From assembly GCF_000090795.2 (NCBI RefSeq), contig NW_003546254.1, positions 339,752 to 403,751 of the forward strand: DNA of 64,000 nucleotides. The letters are read 5' to 3'. The DNA is from Amphimedon queenslandica. Taxonomy: Eukaryota > Porifera > Demospongiae > Haplosclerida > Niphatidae. Positions 9,301 to 22,956 of this stretch are shown in pieces. Every line of letters starts with the position of its first letter. Within the stretch, counting starts at the first letter, position 1. The position numbers and the translations under genes were made by a program. Under the pieces are notes generated by a model, which was given only the letters and a program-made list of their open reading frames with translations, ran no database searches and was not told the DNA's origin.

Positions 9301-12300
9301 GCAGAGATTGTACACAGGGTTTACCATAAAGCATGCTAACTGAGCTAAACAGCATGAGCTTCATGAGCTGACAAGCACTACGATACAGTACATGGCATTT
9401 GGAGCAACTTTTAAAATTCATAAAAAATCTAATTTTGATCGGAATCAGCTCAAAGTTGATACACAGCATAAGAACATGTAAATGTATCAGGAAAAATTAT
9501 AAAAATGGAGAATTCTCTTCTAGTCAATTTTGCCAAAATTTGGCCCGAGAAACAAGGCTATAGCCTTTGGTCATCGATCTAATTTTTGAGCAATTTTAAA
9601 AATTCATAAAAAATTCAAATTTTATCAGAATTAACTCAAAGTTGATACACATCATAAGAACATGTATATGTATCAGGAAAAATTATAAAAATTAAGAATT
9701 CTCTCCCTGTGGTTTTTGTCAAAATGTACCCTGTACTATAGTGCAGGGTCTTTGGCCTTATTTTTCAGCAATTTGACAATCCTTGACAACTTGACAAGAA
9801 TTTGCATACTATGCCAAAACCCTGTACATGTACTGTACATGCACATGTACTACATAGCACTCAATTTTGAGACGCAAAATTGCAGATTATCAAGCAACTG
9901 TGAAGCTAGAGATCTGAAAATATTCAATTACCATTAAGGGCATGGTATCAACATTGCAAATCTGCAAAAGCTTAAATTTATTTTCATGCTTTTGTAGACC
10001 AAAAATTTTGCAGACTTATAAAAATTGCTATAAAGTCTATACAAAATTACAAATACATGTACATGTACATGTATATCTACAATTATATGCATGTACTGAC
10101 CTGTGCCACAGGATCGAGTATAACTGATGATGGTTTTTCAAACTCCTCAATGTGTTCCCCAAGGTTCATGTCAATGAGTCCTTTAATGATCTCCAGTTGT
10201 CTCTTGTCCAGCATCAAATGAACTGCAGACAGCTTGGCATCAATATGAATATCAGGAACTAGACAAATGAATATACATGTACATGTAGGTCTCCTAAAGC
10301 TGTAAGTTTCTTTATGTACATGTACATATATACCGTACATGTACATGTAAGTCTCCTACAGCTGTAAGTTTCTTTATGCTTTTCATTCCTCTCTCTCTCT
10401 CTCCTCTCCCTTGCTCTCTCTCTCTTCTCTTCCGCTCTCTCTCTCCCTCCTCTCTCCCTCACTTACCATTTCTGCAAAAGTCCTCATAAAGGTTCCTCTC
10501 AATGATGAGTCTCAGTGTTCCTCTCTCCTTCAAACACTTTCCTTTCTAAACATTTTAATAACCAAAAATCAAACAAAGAAAGAAGTCAAAAATTATGGAA
10601 TAAGCGTACGTACACATGAAATGCTAATTATACATGTAAATTATTACAAAGTGACTTTTCTAGCTTACATCTCTCTCAATGCTGTAGTGGTATCCATCTT
10701 GAATATTATTAGTGTGTGGCAATGGTTTTTTACTAGCAGAGAATACATCAACATTATCTAACAGGAGCTCCATCACATCAAGGAGCACTGGCCCTTGGTT
10801 GTATAGGAGTCCCTCTATCGCCTCTTTATCATCGTCCGTCCGAGATACTCTGCGGGTGTGGTCATGTATCAACCAGCCTCGCCCAGGACTAGGGATAATA
10901 AATAATAATAACAATAAAGATTCACATAAAATGAAATCCATAAAAGTACTACAAGTACAAGATATCATACAGTGTAAATTTAACCTGCAAAATGGGCAAT
11001 TTTGTGCTACACAGCACAGTAATACATGCTACAATAAAATAATGATAAATTATCAATGCTTAAGTACATGTACATGTACATGTAACGTCAGAATAAATTC
11101 CATACCTTGAGGCAAGTGAAGCTGGTGTACTTTGAACTCTTGGAATGAGAGGCGAGGCCTGACCACGCCTCCTACTGTGTGTCAGGGTACCTTCGTCACC
11201 ATCATACAGGAACTTGTTAGAGAGTGTCAAGTGATTAATGACTCCACCCATGATTTCAGGAGAGAAGGCGTGTTTAGGTATGAGTATCATTGGGCCATGA
11301 GCCTCTACTTCTAATAATATCCTCGGCTTACGATCAGGAGCATATGACTATGAGTTAAAAAATAAAAATGATTGATTAATATTTTTAAAAGTAATAATAA
11401 CAACAATACAAACAATAATAAGTAAAAAAATTAACACTTCCATGTCATTCACAATCATAAATTTACATCCATACAATGATACTCATCTATATATACATTA
11501 TTAAGAGTTGCTGACATTCTGCAATCACACATTCATCACTGCTTACCAGTTCTCCACGTGAGAGTGCTTTCATGCGTTGGAATGCATCAATGAGTTGTGG
11601 AAAATGTTGCAAGAAGGAAATGGTCTCTTTAAGGAACCTCATAGTGTGTAGATACCTAATGGCAGCTATTGATACATTAGCACTGATATCATATGGTCTC
11701 TCTAGTAATGGATCCTTCCTACCAAACCTGAAAGAGAGAGAGAGAGAGGGGGGGGGAGAGAGAGAAGGAGAAAGAGAAGAAAGGGGAGGAGAGGGGGAAC
11801 ATAGAAAGAGAAGTAAAGGAGAAGGTGATCATAAGCAGGAATGAACTTCATAATTGTGTGAACTAATTTTAGCTAGGGGCTTGTAACTATTAGCAATTTA
11901 TCACAAGTCAGTTTAAATTAGAGTTTTAAAAAATTTGATAATTAGTAGACAACATGTACATGTACATATTCTTACAAAATTATATGCTGAATGAATAACA
12001 AATATACATGTACATGTACATGTACATGTACATGTACATGTACATGTTGTATGTATAACTAACTTGAACACATCAAAAGAGAGTGCTTGTTGTCCAGTAG
12101 TAGTGAGTCTCTCCCTATAATAAGATCCTGTCTCTGTCAGATCAATTAGTGTAGCAGTACCAAGGGATCCCTTCACCCTCAGGTTACCTTGACTAACATT
12201 AACATCAGCACTCAACTCAGTAGCAGTACCTAGAGCAAGGGAGAGAGGGAGAAAAAGACAAGACAGGGAGAGAGAGAAAGGGAGGGAGGGAAGAGAGAAA

Positions 12301-15300
12301 GAGACAGGAAAGGGAGAGAAGGGAACGGGAGGAACAGAGAGAGAGAGAGAGAGAGAGAGAGAAATTGTGCACATGTACTTATTTGGACATTACCTCTAGC
12401 GAGGGGATGCTCCTGCTTATTAAGAGTTAATGAAAGGCTCTGGACTCTTAAGGAGACGTCTGCTGATAGCTTACCATCAGTACCCCACACAGTACTAGAC
12501 CTCTCCTTCAGTAAACTGGATTTAGAAACCGGTTTAATGTACACGCTACCGTCATGCTTCAACGAGTACTGCTCGAGCTCGTCCAGGTTCGTTGCAGTGG
12601 GCGTGGCTTCAGAGGGAGAGGAGGGCGGAGTCGGGACACCAATACCAAGATAGTCAAAAAGCAGTACCCAGGTTTGCAAATTAACAACCAAATACACTGA
12701 ACTGAATAGCCCATTGACATGTAGACTCACCCCATTGTAACTAGTCTTGAAACTAGGATCATCTTCAGAGACATATATCCCAGAGATACTAATAGCATCC
12801 TGTACATCAGTTACTGACGATGAAATTGATGAGTCAGCAGGAGGCATGGCCGATCCATTAGTGGGTGTGGCTAGCTTACCGACCGGTACTAGAGGATTGA
12901 ACGATCGAAGAGGAGAGTAATCGACACAAGGAGGCTTGGGGGACGATATCAACTGAGAGAAAGGGAGGAATGATCTAGGACTGATTCCCAGACTAGGAGT
13001 ATGAGAGTATGGAGTATGGGAATGAAGGGAGCTATTAGTGACGGGGGACGAGAATGGGAGTGGTTTGAGAGTGGACGAGAGTATGTATCGATAGGAATCA
13101 TCTTCCTGCAACAAGTCTTCTATTATGATCGACTTTAGTGCCAAATCAAAGTGGGTGTGGTGGGGCGTGGTCTTACGACAGCGTGCAACAAAATCATCAA
13201 ATGACACAAAAACAATGTCTTTTTGAACGGACCCAATGAGATGCTTCAGCTCAATGGAGAGACGTGGTAGAGAAAAACTGCAATAAATCTTAGGGAGGGA
13301 TTCAACAGGAGAGGAAATGGGCGGGGCAGTGGGTGGAGCATCAGAGGCGGAGTCATCAAATGAAGACTCCATTGAAACAGGTATGTACAATCCTTTTCCA
13401 GCAGTTAATTTCATTTGAGTAAAAACTGAATTTGGTAACGAAAGGAATATTGATTTCGAGCTACACATACATGTTACTTTTACATCAACCAGGGACTCGT
13501 TATCGTACTGACCACACCCACCAACAGCTCTCTCAATAACAAACAGTAAACTGGTCTCAGGTAAAATCCTATAGGAGGAGCCTGGAATTAGACCACACCC
13601 ACCTCTAACGGCCGTTGACTCGGAGACTAAGTAATCTCGACTTGGAATGTCATGAGACGAATGTAACGAAACATTCGACACGTGTAGAGTGAGACGATCA
13701 ACTAAACTTGAGTTGAGATTGAAATCAGTAATACTATTAGTATCAGTGTCATGGCTACGATCCTGTAACACGGTCTCATCTTCAATATCAATAAACTCGT
13801 TCTTGATACCAATCTGTCCCAAATGAGCTATCAAGCAATCCTGTCCACTAGCAGGAGAGGGTAATACAACCACAGGTGATTCTATCTTAACATCGATAAG
13901 GACCCGATCGGAAATCCCACCCATATCAGTCTCGTCCTCGTCAGTGGGTGTGGTCAATTTCCGCCCACCTAACGAGGTTGATAATTGGCTCAGCCGAGAC
14001 GCTAGTTGACTCTTCTCTCTCACGAGTCCTTTAGCAACTCCAAGAGCTGCCGTCTTCATGGAGTCACTGAGTTTATTGAAATACTGCACGAAGTCCAGGG
14101 CAAACAGATTCATGTGATAAATGAAGTTTACCGAATGAGTATAGACTATCGAGGGGACGTGAACAAACACGCTAATGTCAAGCTCTTCTTCCTCTCCCTC
14201 TCTCTCGTTCCGGCTGATACTAAACTGGAGACAGTCGGCCATTTTCTTTAGCGAGTCAAACGAGGTCATCATAGTCGTTATCATGTCTTGGTCTCGTCCC
14301 TCACGCCACGCCCCCAGCGAGACAATAAGAGGGTGTTTCTTACCGGCCGGGGTTAGATCAGTGATTCTGACTCCTTCAAGATATCCTGACACTCTCTCTT
14401 CATTCCTACTGAAAGACAGGTCGACTCCTAGACCAGTCAGTTCATAGCTACTGGTGAATAGCGTGGTCTCTCCCTCATCACCATCGTCACGTTTATCGTC
14501 TCTTTTATTGTCCGGTGACCCTCTCAGTGTCCGTATGCTTATCTTGTCTAGTTCTAAAGAGAGGTCGGTCTGTGTGGGCGTGGTCTTTTGCCGACTGGTT
14601 GTAGAGGAGGTCTTTGGGCTTGGGGTTGCTCTGTCTCCCTTAGAGACGTGAGGTGGTAGACACTTCTTTGAGAATGTGATCAATTCAACGATTGTCTTTT
14701 GATTGGCTGGAAAGAATAGAGAGAGAGAGAGAGAGGAGGTAAATTCAACATGTAAAGGGTAATAAACAGACATTTTGTAGTGTACATGTACACGTACATG
14801 TAGTTAATCTAGCTATCTCTGTTTATCTGCAATCTGCATACACAACTACTCTACTGTACATGTACTTGTATGCAATCAGAGAAGCCACTGAAGAGTAGTT
14901 AAGGAAGGCTGGTTCAAATCCTATTGTTTCTAATTTTTTTAAAAATACATGCACTGTGTACATATAGATTTCTGATCAATTTAAAATAGTACTCCACTCT
15001 TTAAAAATAGTATTGACAAAGTACAGTACTATTTCCCCATACATGAACCTACCACAACAATGTAAGTACATAAACTCACCTACTATATCAACTGGTGTAC
15101 AGTGAACATTACACTTCCTAATGATATTCTGATCAGTGTATGCTGTATAGGCCCCGCCCTCACCTCCAGGGAGCAGTACAGTTGGATGGTCAGGAGACAA
15201 AGGGCCCAGTACTAGCAATGACATAAAAATGAGTCCATCACTAGAAGGACAATACTCAAATACATCCCCTTCAATCCTCCGTGGTCCAGTTTCAGTAAAT

Positions 15301-18300
15301 AGCTTTTGTCCATTAGAGCAGAATATAAGTTCGTACTGTGGCCCGTAGTCTTGTTTAGTGTCCACTATCACACATTCCTCCACTAGGAGTCTCACCGATG
15401 TGTCATATGGTCTCTGTATGGCACCGGCTCTAACACTGAGTATCTTTAACTCAACCAGTCTTACACCTGAGGAAAGGAGAGATAGAGTAATTTACACTGT
15501 ACTTTTAGTTATCACACAATGTACATGTACATGTATATTTGTGAAGCTTTGTCTATCCTTGCATTGTCTCAAATTTTCACAAATTAGCAGAAATTGTGGG
15601 CCACTAAATTTCTGGCTATAAAAAGTACATGCACAAATGTACGTGTACATGTACATTAGCAAAAATTTCCCTTAGTAATAATAAACTAGTGTATATACAC
15701 ATAGTTTATGCAATGTAGAATTTTAGAAGTGTAAATGTGAACATTTTCACAAAATGCTACAGTTTTATATAATACATGTATATGCATATACACTCTTACC
15801 ATTAGCATTCAAGTCCAGATTAACCTCATTAATATTCACTTGAACTTTAATCAATTGTTGCGATGCGTACTCAGTTGACAAGTGCTTGACTCTCCTCGTG
15901 GCGTCAGTCGCATGATCATCGGCAGTAGAATCATGTGACTCACTCTCATGCGACGATGATCCCATGAAGTTAAAAGCCGACTGATAGAGGGAGAGGGAAG
16001 AGTGAGGACTGACGTGATCAAGTGAGTAATACATTGATTTGATTCCTTCGCTAGTAGCAGTGATAGTATGATCAGTATCAGTATCAGTATCAGCATCAGT
16101 ATCAATGTTAGTAGGTGGTATCAGACATGTTAATAATGTGTGGACCTAACAAAAGTAGGAAAAATGAGTTTGTTTAATTTCTTTATTAAACCAACTGTGT
16201 GTGCATAGTACTGCATACAATAAATAACGATGAGCAGTATTACCAGTACATATGCATGACTACATAATTACCTTGGTCTCATCAATATGTAAATGTATCA
16301 GTGGTAGATCAACTGTAATGTTAAACTGAGCTCCATCTCTTTTAACTCTAAAAGCAAAACAAATACATGTAACTAAAAGTAAATAAATAAATAAATCAAT
16401 AAATAAATCAATAAATAAATACAACTAACAGTGATGTGATTAATGTACATGTACATGTACATATCACTATATTTTTCACAGTTACTCTATATAATACGTG
16501 AACATACATGTACATGTATGTGAACATACATGTACATGTATATACAATTACAGTACCTCTCTATTTGTGCTGTTGCGTTAAACTGGTTCAATAAATGAAG
16601 CAAGCTCCGCCCACTACTAATTGCCGACTGTATCTCATTAAATTCGCCTACCAATACTTGTATCTCTGATAACTTGAGGACGTAACTAAAAGGAGGTGTG
16701 ACCATTTAAAAACCCACCCACACAAATAATTGCATACCCTTGTACTTTACATGGACGGTTCTTAATCACTGATGGGTGTGGCTTCTTGTTAATAGCCTCT
16801 TCCACTTGAGTCTGAGTTAAAGACTGAGAGGATTCTGATAAAAGGGGTGGGGTAGAGGGCGGAGTCACAAACTCATCTAAAATTGTGAAAAAATAATTTT
16901 CGAAAATTAAATTAAAACCAATTTTTGGCAATTAGAAATTTTTTTAGATATTATTACCGTCATCATCAATGTCAAGATCATCCTCTTCTGGCTCGATCCT
17001 CTCGCTATCAAANNNNNNNNNNTTATTGTTTCTACTTTTTAAAAAATACACGTACTGTGTACATGTACATGTAGATTTCTGATCAATTTTAAACAGTACT
17101 CCACTCTTTAAAAAATAGTACTCCACTCTTTAAAAAATAGTACTTACAAAGTACAGTACTAGTTCACTATACATGAACCTAACACAACAATGTAAGTACA
17201 TAAACTCACCTACTATATCAACTGGTGTACAGTGAACATTACACTTCCTAATGATACTCTGATCAGTGTATGCAGTATAGGCCCCACCCTCACCTCCAGG
17301 GAGCAGTACAGTTGGATGATCAGGAGACAAAGGGCTCAGTATTAGCAATGACATGAAAATAAGTCCATCACTAGAAGGACAATACTCAAATACATCCCCT
17401 TCAATCCTCCGTGGCCCAGTGTCAGTGAATAGCTTTTGTCCATTAGAGCAGAATATAAGTTCGTACTGTGGCCCGTAGTCTTGTTTAGTGTCCACTATCA
17501 CACATTCCTCCACTAGGAGTCTCACCGATGTGTCATATGGTCTCTGTATGGCACCGGCTCTAACACTGAGTATCTTTAACTCAACCAGTCTTACACCTGA
17601 GGAAAGGAGAGATAGAGTAATTTACACTGTACTTTTAGTTATCACACAATGTACATGTACATGTATATTTGTGAAGCTTTGTCCATCCTTGCGTTTACTC
17701 AAAATTTCCCAAATTAAGAGAAATTGTGGGCCATTAAATTTCTGGCTATAAAAAGTACATGCACAAATGTACATGTACATTAGCGAAAAATTTCCCTTAG
17801 TAATAATAAATTAGTGTATATACATGCAGTTTATGCAATGTAGAATTTTAGAAGTGTAAATGTGAACATTTTCATAAAATGCTACAGTTTTATATAATAC
17901 ATGTATATACACTCTTACCATTAGCATTCAAGTCCAGATTAACCTCATTAATATTCACTTGAACTTTAATCAATTGTTGCGATGCATACTCAGTTGATAA
18001 GTGCTTGACTCTCCTCGTGGCGTCAGTCGCATGATCATCGGCAGCAGAATCATGTGACTCACTCTCATGCGACGATGATCCCATGAAGTTAAAAGCCGAC
18101 TGATAGAGGGAGAGGGAAGAGTGAGGACTGACGTGATCAAGTGAGTAATACATTGATTTGATTCCTTCGCTATTAGTAGCAGTGATAGTATGATCAGTAT
18201 CAGTATCAGTATCGGCATCAGTATCAACGTTAGTAGGTGGTATCAGACATGTTAATAATGTATGGACCTAAAAAAAGTAAGCAAAAATTGAGTTCGTTCA

Positions 18301-21300
18301 ATTTCTTTATTAAACCAACTGTGTGTGCCAGTATTACCTGTACATATGCATGACTACCTTAAAGTGACTTTTAATTGCGGGTACTAAATTTTGCGATTTT
18401 AGCACAAGGTAGATTTTGCTGGTATTAAAAATTGCAAATAAGTAATTATTACTAATAGTAATATGGCATTGTGATGTCATTATTAATAATTGCGAGTATT
18501 AATAATTGCAATTTTTAACCCAAATGCAAAAAAATTCGCAATTAATAGTACCCGCATTTAAAAGTAACCTTAAGGTACATAATTACCTTGGTCTCATCAA
18601 TATGTAAATGTATCAGTGGTAGATCAACTGTAACGTTAAACTGAGCTCCATCTCTTTTAACCCTAAAAACAAAACAAATACATGTAACTAAATGTAAATG
18701 AATAAATAAATAAATAAATACAACTAAGGGTGATGTGATTAACGTACTGTACATGTACATGTACATACCACTGTATTTTTCACAGCTACTTTATATAATA
18801 CGTGAACATACATGTACATATGTGAACATACATGTACATGTACATATAATTACAGTACCTCTCTATTTGTGCTGTTGCATTAAACTGGTTCAATAAATGA
18901 AGCAAGCTCCGCCCACTACTAATTGCCGACTGTATCTCATTAAATTCGCCTACCAATACTTGTATCTCTGATAACTTGAGAACATAACTAAAAGGAGGTG
19001 TGGCCGTTTAAAAACCCACCCACACAAATAATTGCATACCCTTGTACTTTACATGGGCGGTTCTTAATCACTGATGGGTGTGGCTTCTTGTTGATAGCCT
19101 CTTCCACTTGAATCTGAGTTAAAGACTGAGAGGATTCTGATAAAAGGGGTGGGGTAGAGGGCGGAGTCACAAACTCATCTGAAATTGTATAAAAATAATT
19201 TTCAAAAATTAAATTAAAACCAATATTTTTGGTAATTAGAAATAAATTAAATTTTAGAAAATTAGCTCATTATTACCGTCATCATCAATGTCAAGATCAT
19301 CCTCTTCTAGCTCCATCCTCTCGCTATCAAACGACCAATCAGATACACTCTCAAAGGTCATGTGGCCAAGATTAACCACAACCTGGATATAAATAAAAAA
19401 AGGGCACATCATTTTTATTACATGTACATGTACATGTACACATACATACATACAAGAAACACGTGTATATGTATGTACATGTACATGTACACAAACAGTA
19501 TAGCAATACAATATAAATGTACATGTACATGTTAACATGTATCGACAGTTCAACACATGTCAATAAAATACATGTCAATGGTCTGTGTGCATGGATACAT
19601 GTACATGTACATGTACAAGTATTCAACCAACCATTGTTGAGTTTGGTTGTGTCACATCTTTTGGTATCAGTAAGTGAGGAGCGGATATATCAAGCTTTAC
19701 CAACACGTTATCAAGGAGGGTGTGGTCAACCCCGCCCACAACACTCCCGATCTTCTCGGCATCATAAACTGAAGAGGAGGAGGAGGAAGAGAAGAAACTC
19801 TTGAGGCGATTGACTATCAGTGGATTATACACAACATCAAGTGGAGATGTAGTGAGGGAGAGATTGTGTCTCTTAAACGACTCAACTTCTTGTGAGACCA
19901 ACTGAACATGAAATACATCAACTGGAGGAGATGAATTAGACTAGAAGAGAGAGAGAGGGGGGGAGAAGGGAGAGGGAGTGAAAAAGAGAGAAAAAATACA
20001 GGAAAATGAAGGAGAGAGAGAGAGAGAGTAGAGTGAAAAAAAATGATTAAATAAAAGGGGCATGGGAGGAAAAAAATATCATCATTCATTTTACTTTTTT
20101 TGGTTGTACAAGTGTAGGGAAATGAGTGTCTTCATGATAATGATCAAACACATTCAGTTCTTTAAGAAACACTTCAACTGAACTGTATTTTAAACGAGGT
20201 CTGTAGTCAACCTTACTGGTAAGAGATGATAACTATTGAAGAGAAGAGGAAAGATTAAGAGAGAACAGAAAGAAATAAATAACAGCAGGGTTTCAATACA
20301 AGGCATGCTAGGTGAGTTACATATAAAAAGCATGCTTCATGAGCTGACAAGACTTACATAGTAGCATACAGCTTTTTGAGCAACTTTAAAAAATTATTAA
20401 AAAATCAATTTCAGTTGGGATGAGCTGAAAAGTTCTACGCAATATAAGAGCATGTATATGTATCAGGAAAAATTATTAAAATTTAGAAATCTCTCCTAGC
20501 CATTTTTGATTATGAATACCATGTAGAATGGCAAATTTGGAACAACTTTAAAAATTCTGAATCAGCTCAGACTTCTCCAAGCACATAAAAGCATTTACTA
20601 ATTATAAATACTCTGTACCGTACTGTATATGCTCATACCCTAATTGCCCGCATGCCTATTACCTCAAGTTCCAAAAGTGGGCGTGGTCCCAAAACCCCTC
20701 CCTCCTCAATAACGAGCTGAAGAGACCCTTTTATCAAAGTGAACGATAATTGTGCGAATATCCTGTCACGTAACAATTTGCTATTCCCGTCCATCTCAAG
20801 ACCCAGTTCATCCAATATCTTCTCTTCGTCACTAGTAATTAAGTCGTTATTAACAGGGGCACCATCAGTCCCCTCCTCTTGTCCCTCCCTCCCTCCTGTC
20901 CACCAGTAGCTCAACCAGTTTCCCCTTCCTTCAGCTGCTCCGACTCTCTTTGCCTCCTGAAATAAAAAATTCATAAAATTCAACACAACAAGAGCTAAAA
21001 ATATTATTATACACATATACATAGGGATGTTTGATGCACATAGGGAACTTTTAATTTAATGGCATACACTATACAGTATAGAGGTTTTCTTTTATTGGAG
21101 GAGGATCCCACTTAATGGGTTAATGCAGTGCTTTTTAGCTCTAAATTGTGTTGTTTATGTAGCTCTCTTAACATTTAGCATGCTTTATTTGTGGGAAACC
21201 CTGATATACCACTAAATACATGCTTCATTTAAAGGTACAAATACACATGTACATGTACATCAGTACCATAGTTCTGCCTATGGTGGACAGGGGTGGTTGA

Positions 21301-22914
21301 GACAACCACCTCAACCAATGAACCAACCAGTTCATCACTTAGACCAACCATCCAATTAATACTAATAACCATACATAAAGCATGATATTGTAGTCTACTA
21401 GTATGGCATACATAAATTTAAAAGGCACAATATTAGTTCTCATTTTTTTTCTAGGCAGAACCCTGCAGTAAACGTAAATGTAAAATTGCAAATACATGTA
21501 CATCAGTATTAACATGTACCTGGTGCAATGTGCACTTACTTCAGCTAGTGCCCTTTCCTTCTCTATCCTATGCATGGCCACACGTCTCAGTATCACCAGC
21601 TCCTCATAATTCAACTCAATCTCATTCTCTTCCAATATTCTCTTGGTATCTTCACTGATTACTGATTGTGTGAGGTGGCTAGTGTAAGCAGAGACATACA
21701 GCACACTCTGTCTTGCTCTTCTTAGTACGAAATCAAGTGAGAGACGTTTCTGGTTTTCTCTGATGACTTCACTCACACTTTCAATGGCAAACCTCCACCA
21801 GGCACCAGGACTATACAATAATAATAATAATAATAATGATTTTAAAAATAATAATAATATTAAAAGCAATAATAATAACATCATGCACATTGTTGCATGG
21901 AAAATATTAAATGAAGTAAAAACAGATAAGGATAATATGTAGTAATAACACCTTGATCCACTTTTATTAAATGCTGATTGACTTATTACACAACCAAAAG
22001 TAAAACAAGAACAGTATCAATACAATAAATACACAATGTAAATAACACAGTACATGTACAAACTTAACTAACGTACCTTTGCTTTATGGTAACTCTTGGT
22101 CTCAAGTGACGATACCGTTGTGATATCATCCGTAGCTTAAAAGCATCCGATAAACCAACAAACTTATTAACCTGATCCTGTGACAGTACAATAGACCCAT
22201 CACTCAACTGAGCATCGACAGATACTCTTGGACCATCCGATATCTTTAAAGGATCAGCTGAACGATTAAGCGTGATCATAGCCTTAGCTTCTAGTGGTAG
22301 CAATATGTGCGAGAGTGAATGAGAGCTGGCCTCTGGATCAGTTGGTGCATAATAACTGCTGGACATCATGTCTCGTGTAGCTTTGACTGTTAAGGATTTC
22401 TTCTGCATTGAGTCCTATGAATGATAATGAAATGTATATAAATCTACATAATTATATATACACATGTATATATAGCAATATAATGTTCATAGTCCCTCTC
22501 TCTCTCTTTTTTATCCTTGCTTCTTTCCCTCTTTCTCTCTCTCACCATAAATTCATCTTTATCAAGGTCTCCAAACAGCTCATGGTCCCAATAGACACCC
22601 AGATTAACTAAACTGATCAATTTAAAGGATTTGCTACCACCAGAAGAAAACTCCACCTCTTCCTAATTAAACATCAAAAAATATAAAGAGAAATGTAAAG
22701 GGCTCATTATTGACTTTATTCCATACTAATAAAATTAATTAATGTATGCAACCTATCTTACTGTTAATGTATCTAAGATACATCATCACTATATATAAAC
22801 ATATAAAAGCTCTTGAATTATTTACTTCATTTAACCAGTCCTGTATATTGTTTTGTTGTAATTATTTAATTCAAATTATTACTATTGCTATTACTAATAC
22901 ATATGTACTATCAC

Positions 22915-22956
<42 letters not shown>

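Larger units (their letters stand above)
7162..12229 (-). other. VPS13D: VPS13D exons 19-31, middle groove repeats
   Basis: Exons: 12229-12064, 11727-11547, 11347-11106, 10888-10669, 10545-10467, 10258-10101, 9281-9053, 8615-8533, 8472-8331, 8284-8178, 8099-7958, 7565-7402, 7303-7162. Characteristic pieces are ILLEVEAHGPMILIP (exon 21), DIHIDAKLSAVHLML (exon 24), FHIQFVEVQLEFLQ (exon 25) and GPSTLHCSVDGLELFSCC (exon 30), the last very similar to what I remember from vertebrate VPS13D. Introns are packed with ACATGT runs, GA-rich microsatellites (10386-10456, 11728-11800, 12238-12362) and two mobile elements (8813-9018, 9315-9824). Confidence 0.8.

Noticed and set aside
14922-19331. A true tandem duplication of VPS13D exons 12-17
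   Set aside because: The N gap at the junction, the allele-like divergence and the broken phase between exon 17 and the second exon 12 fit haplotype misassembly better.
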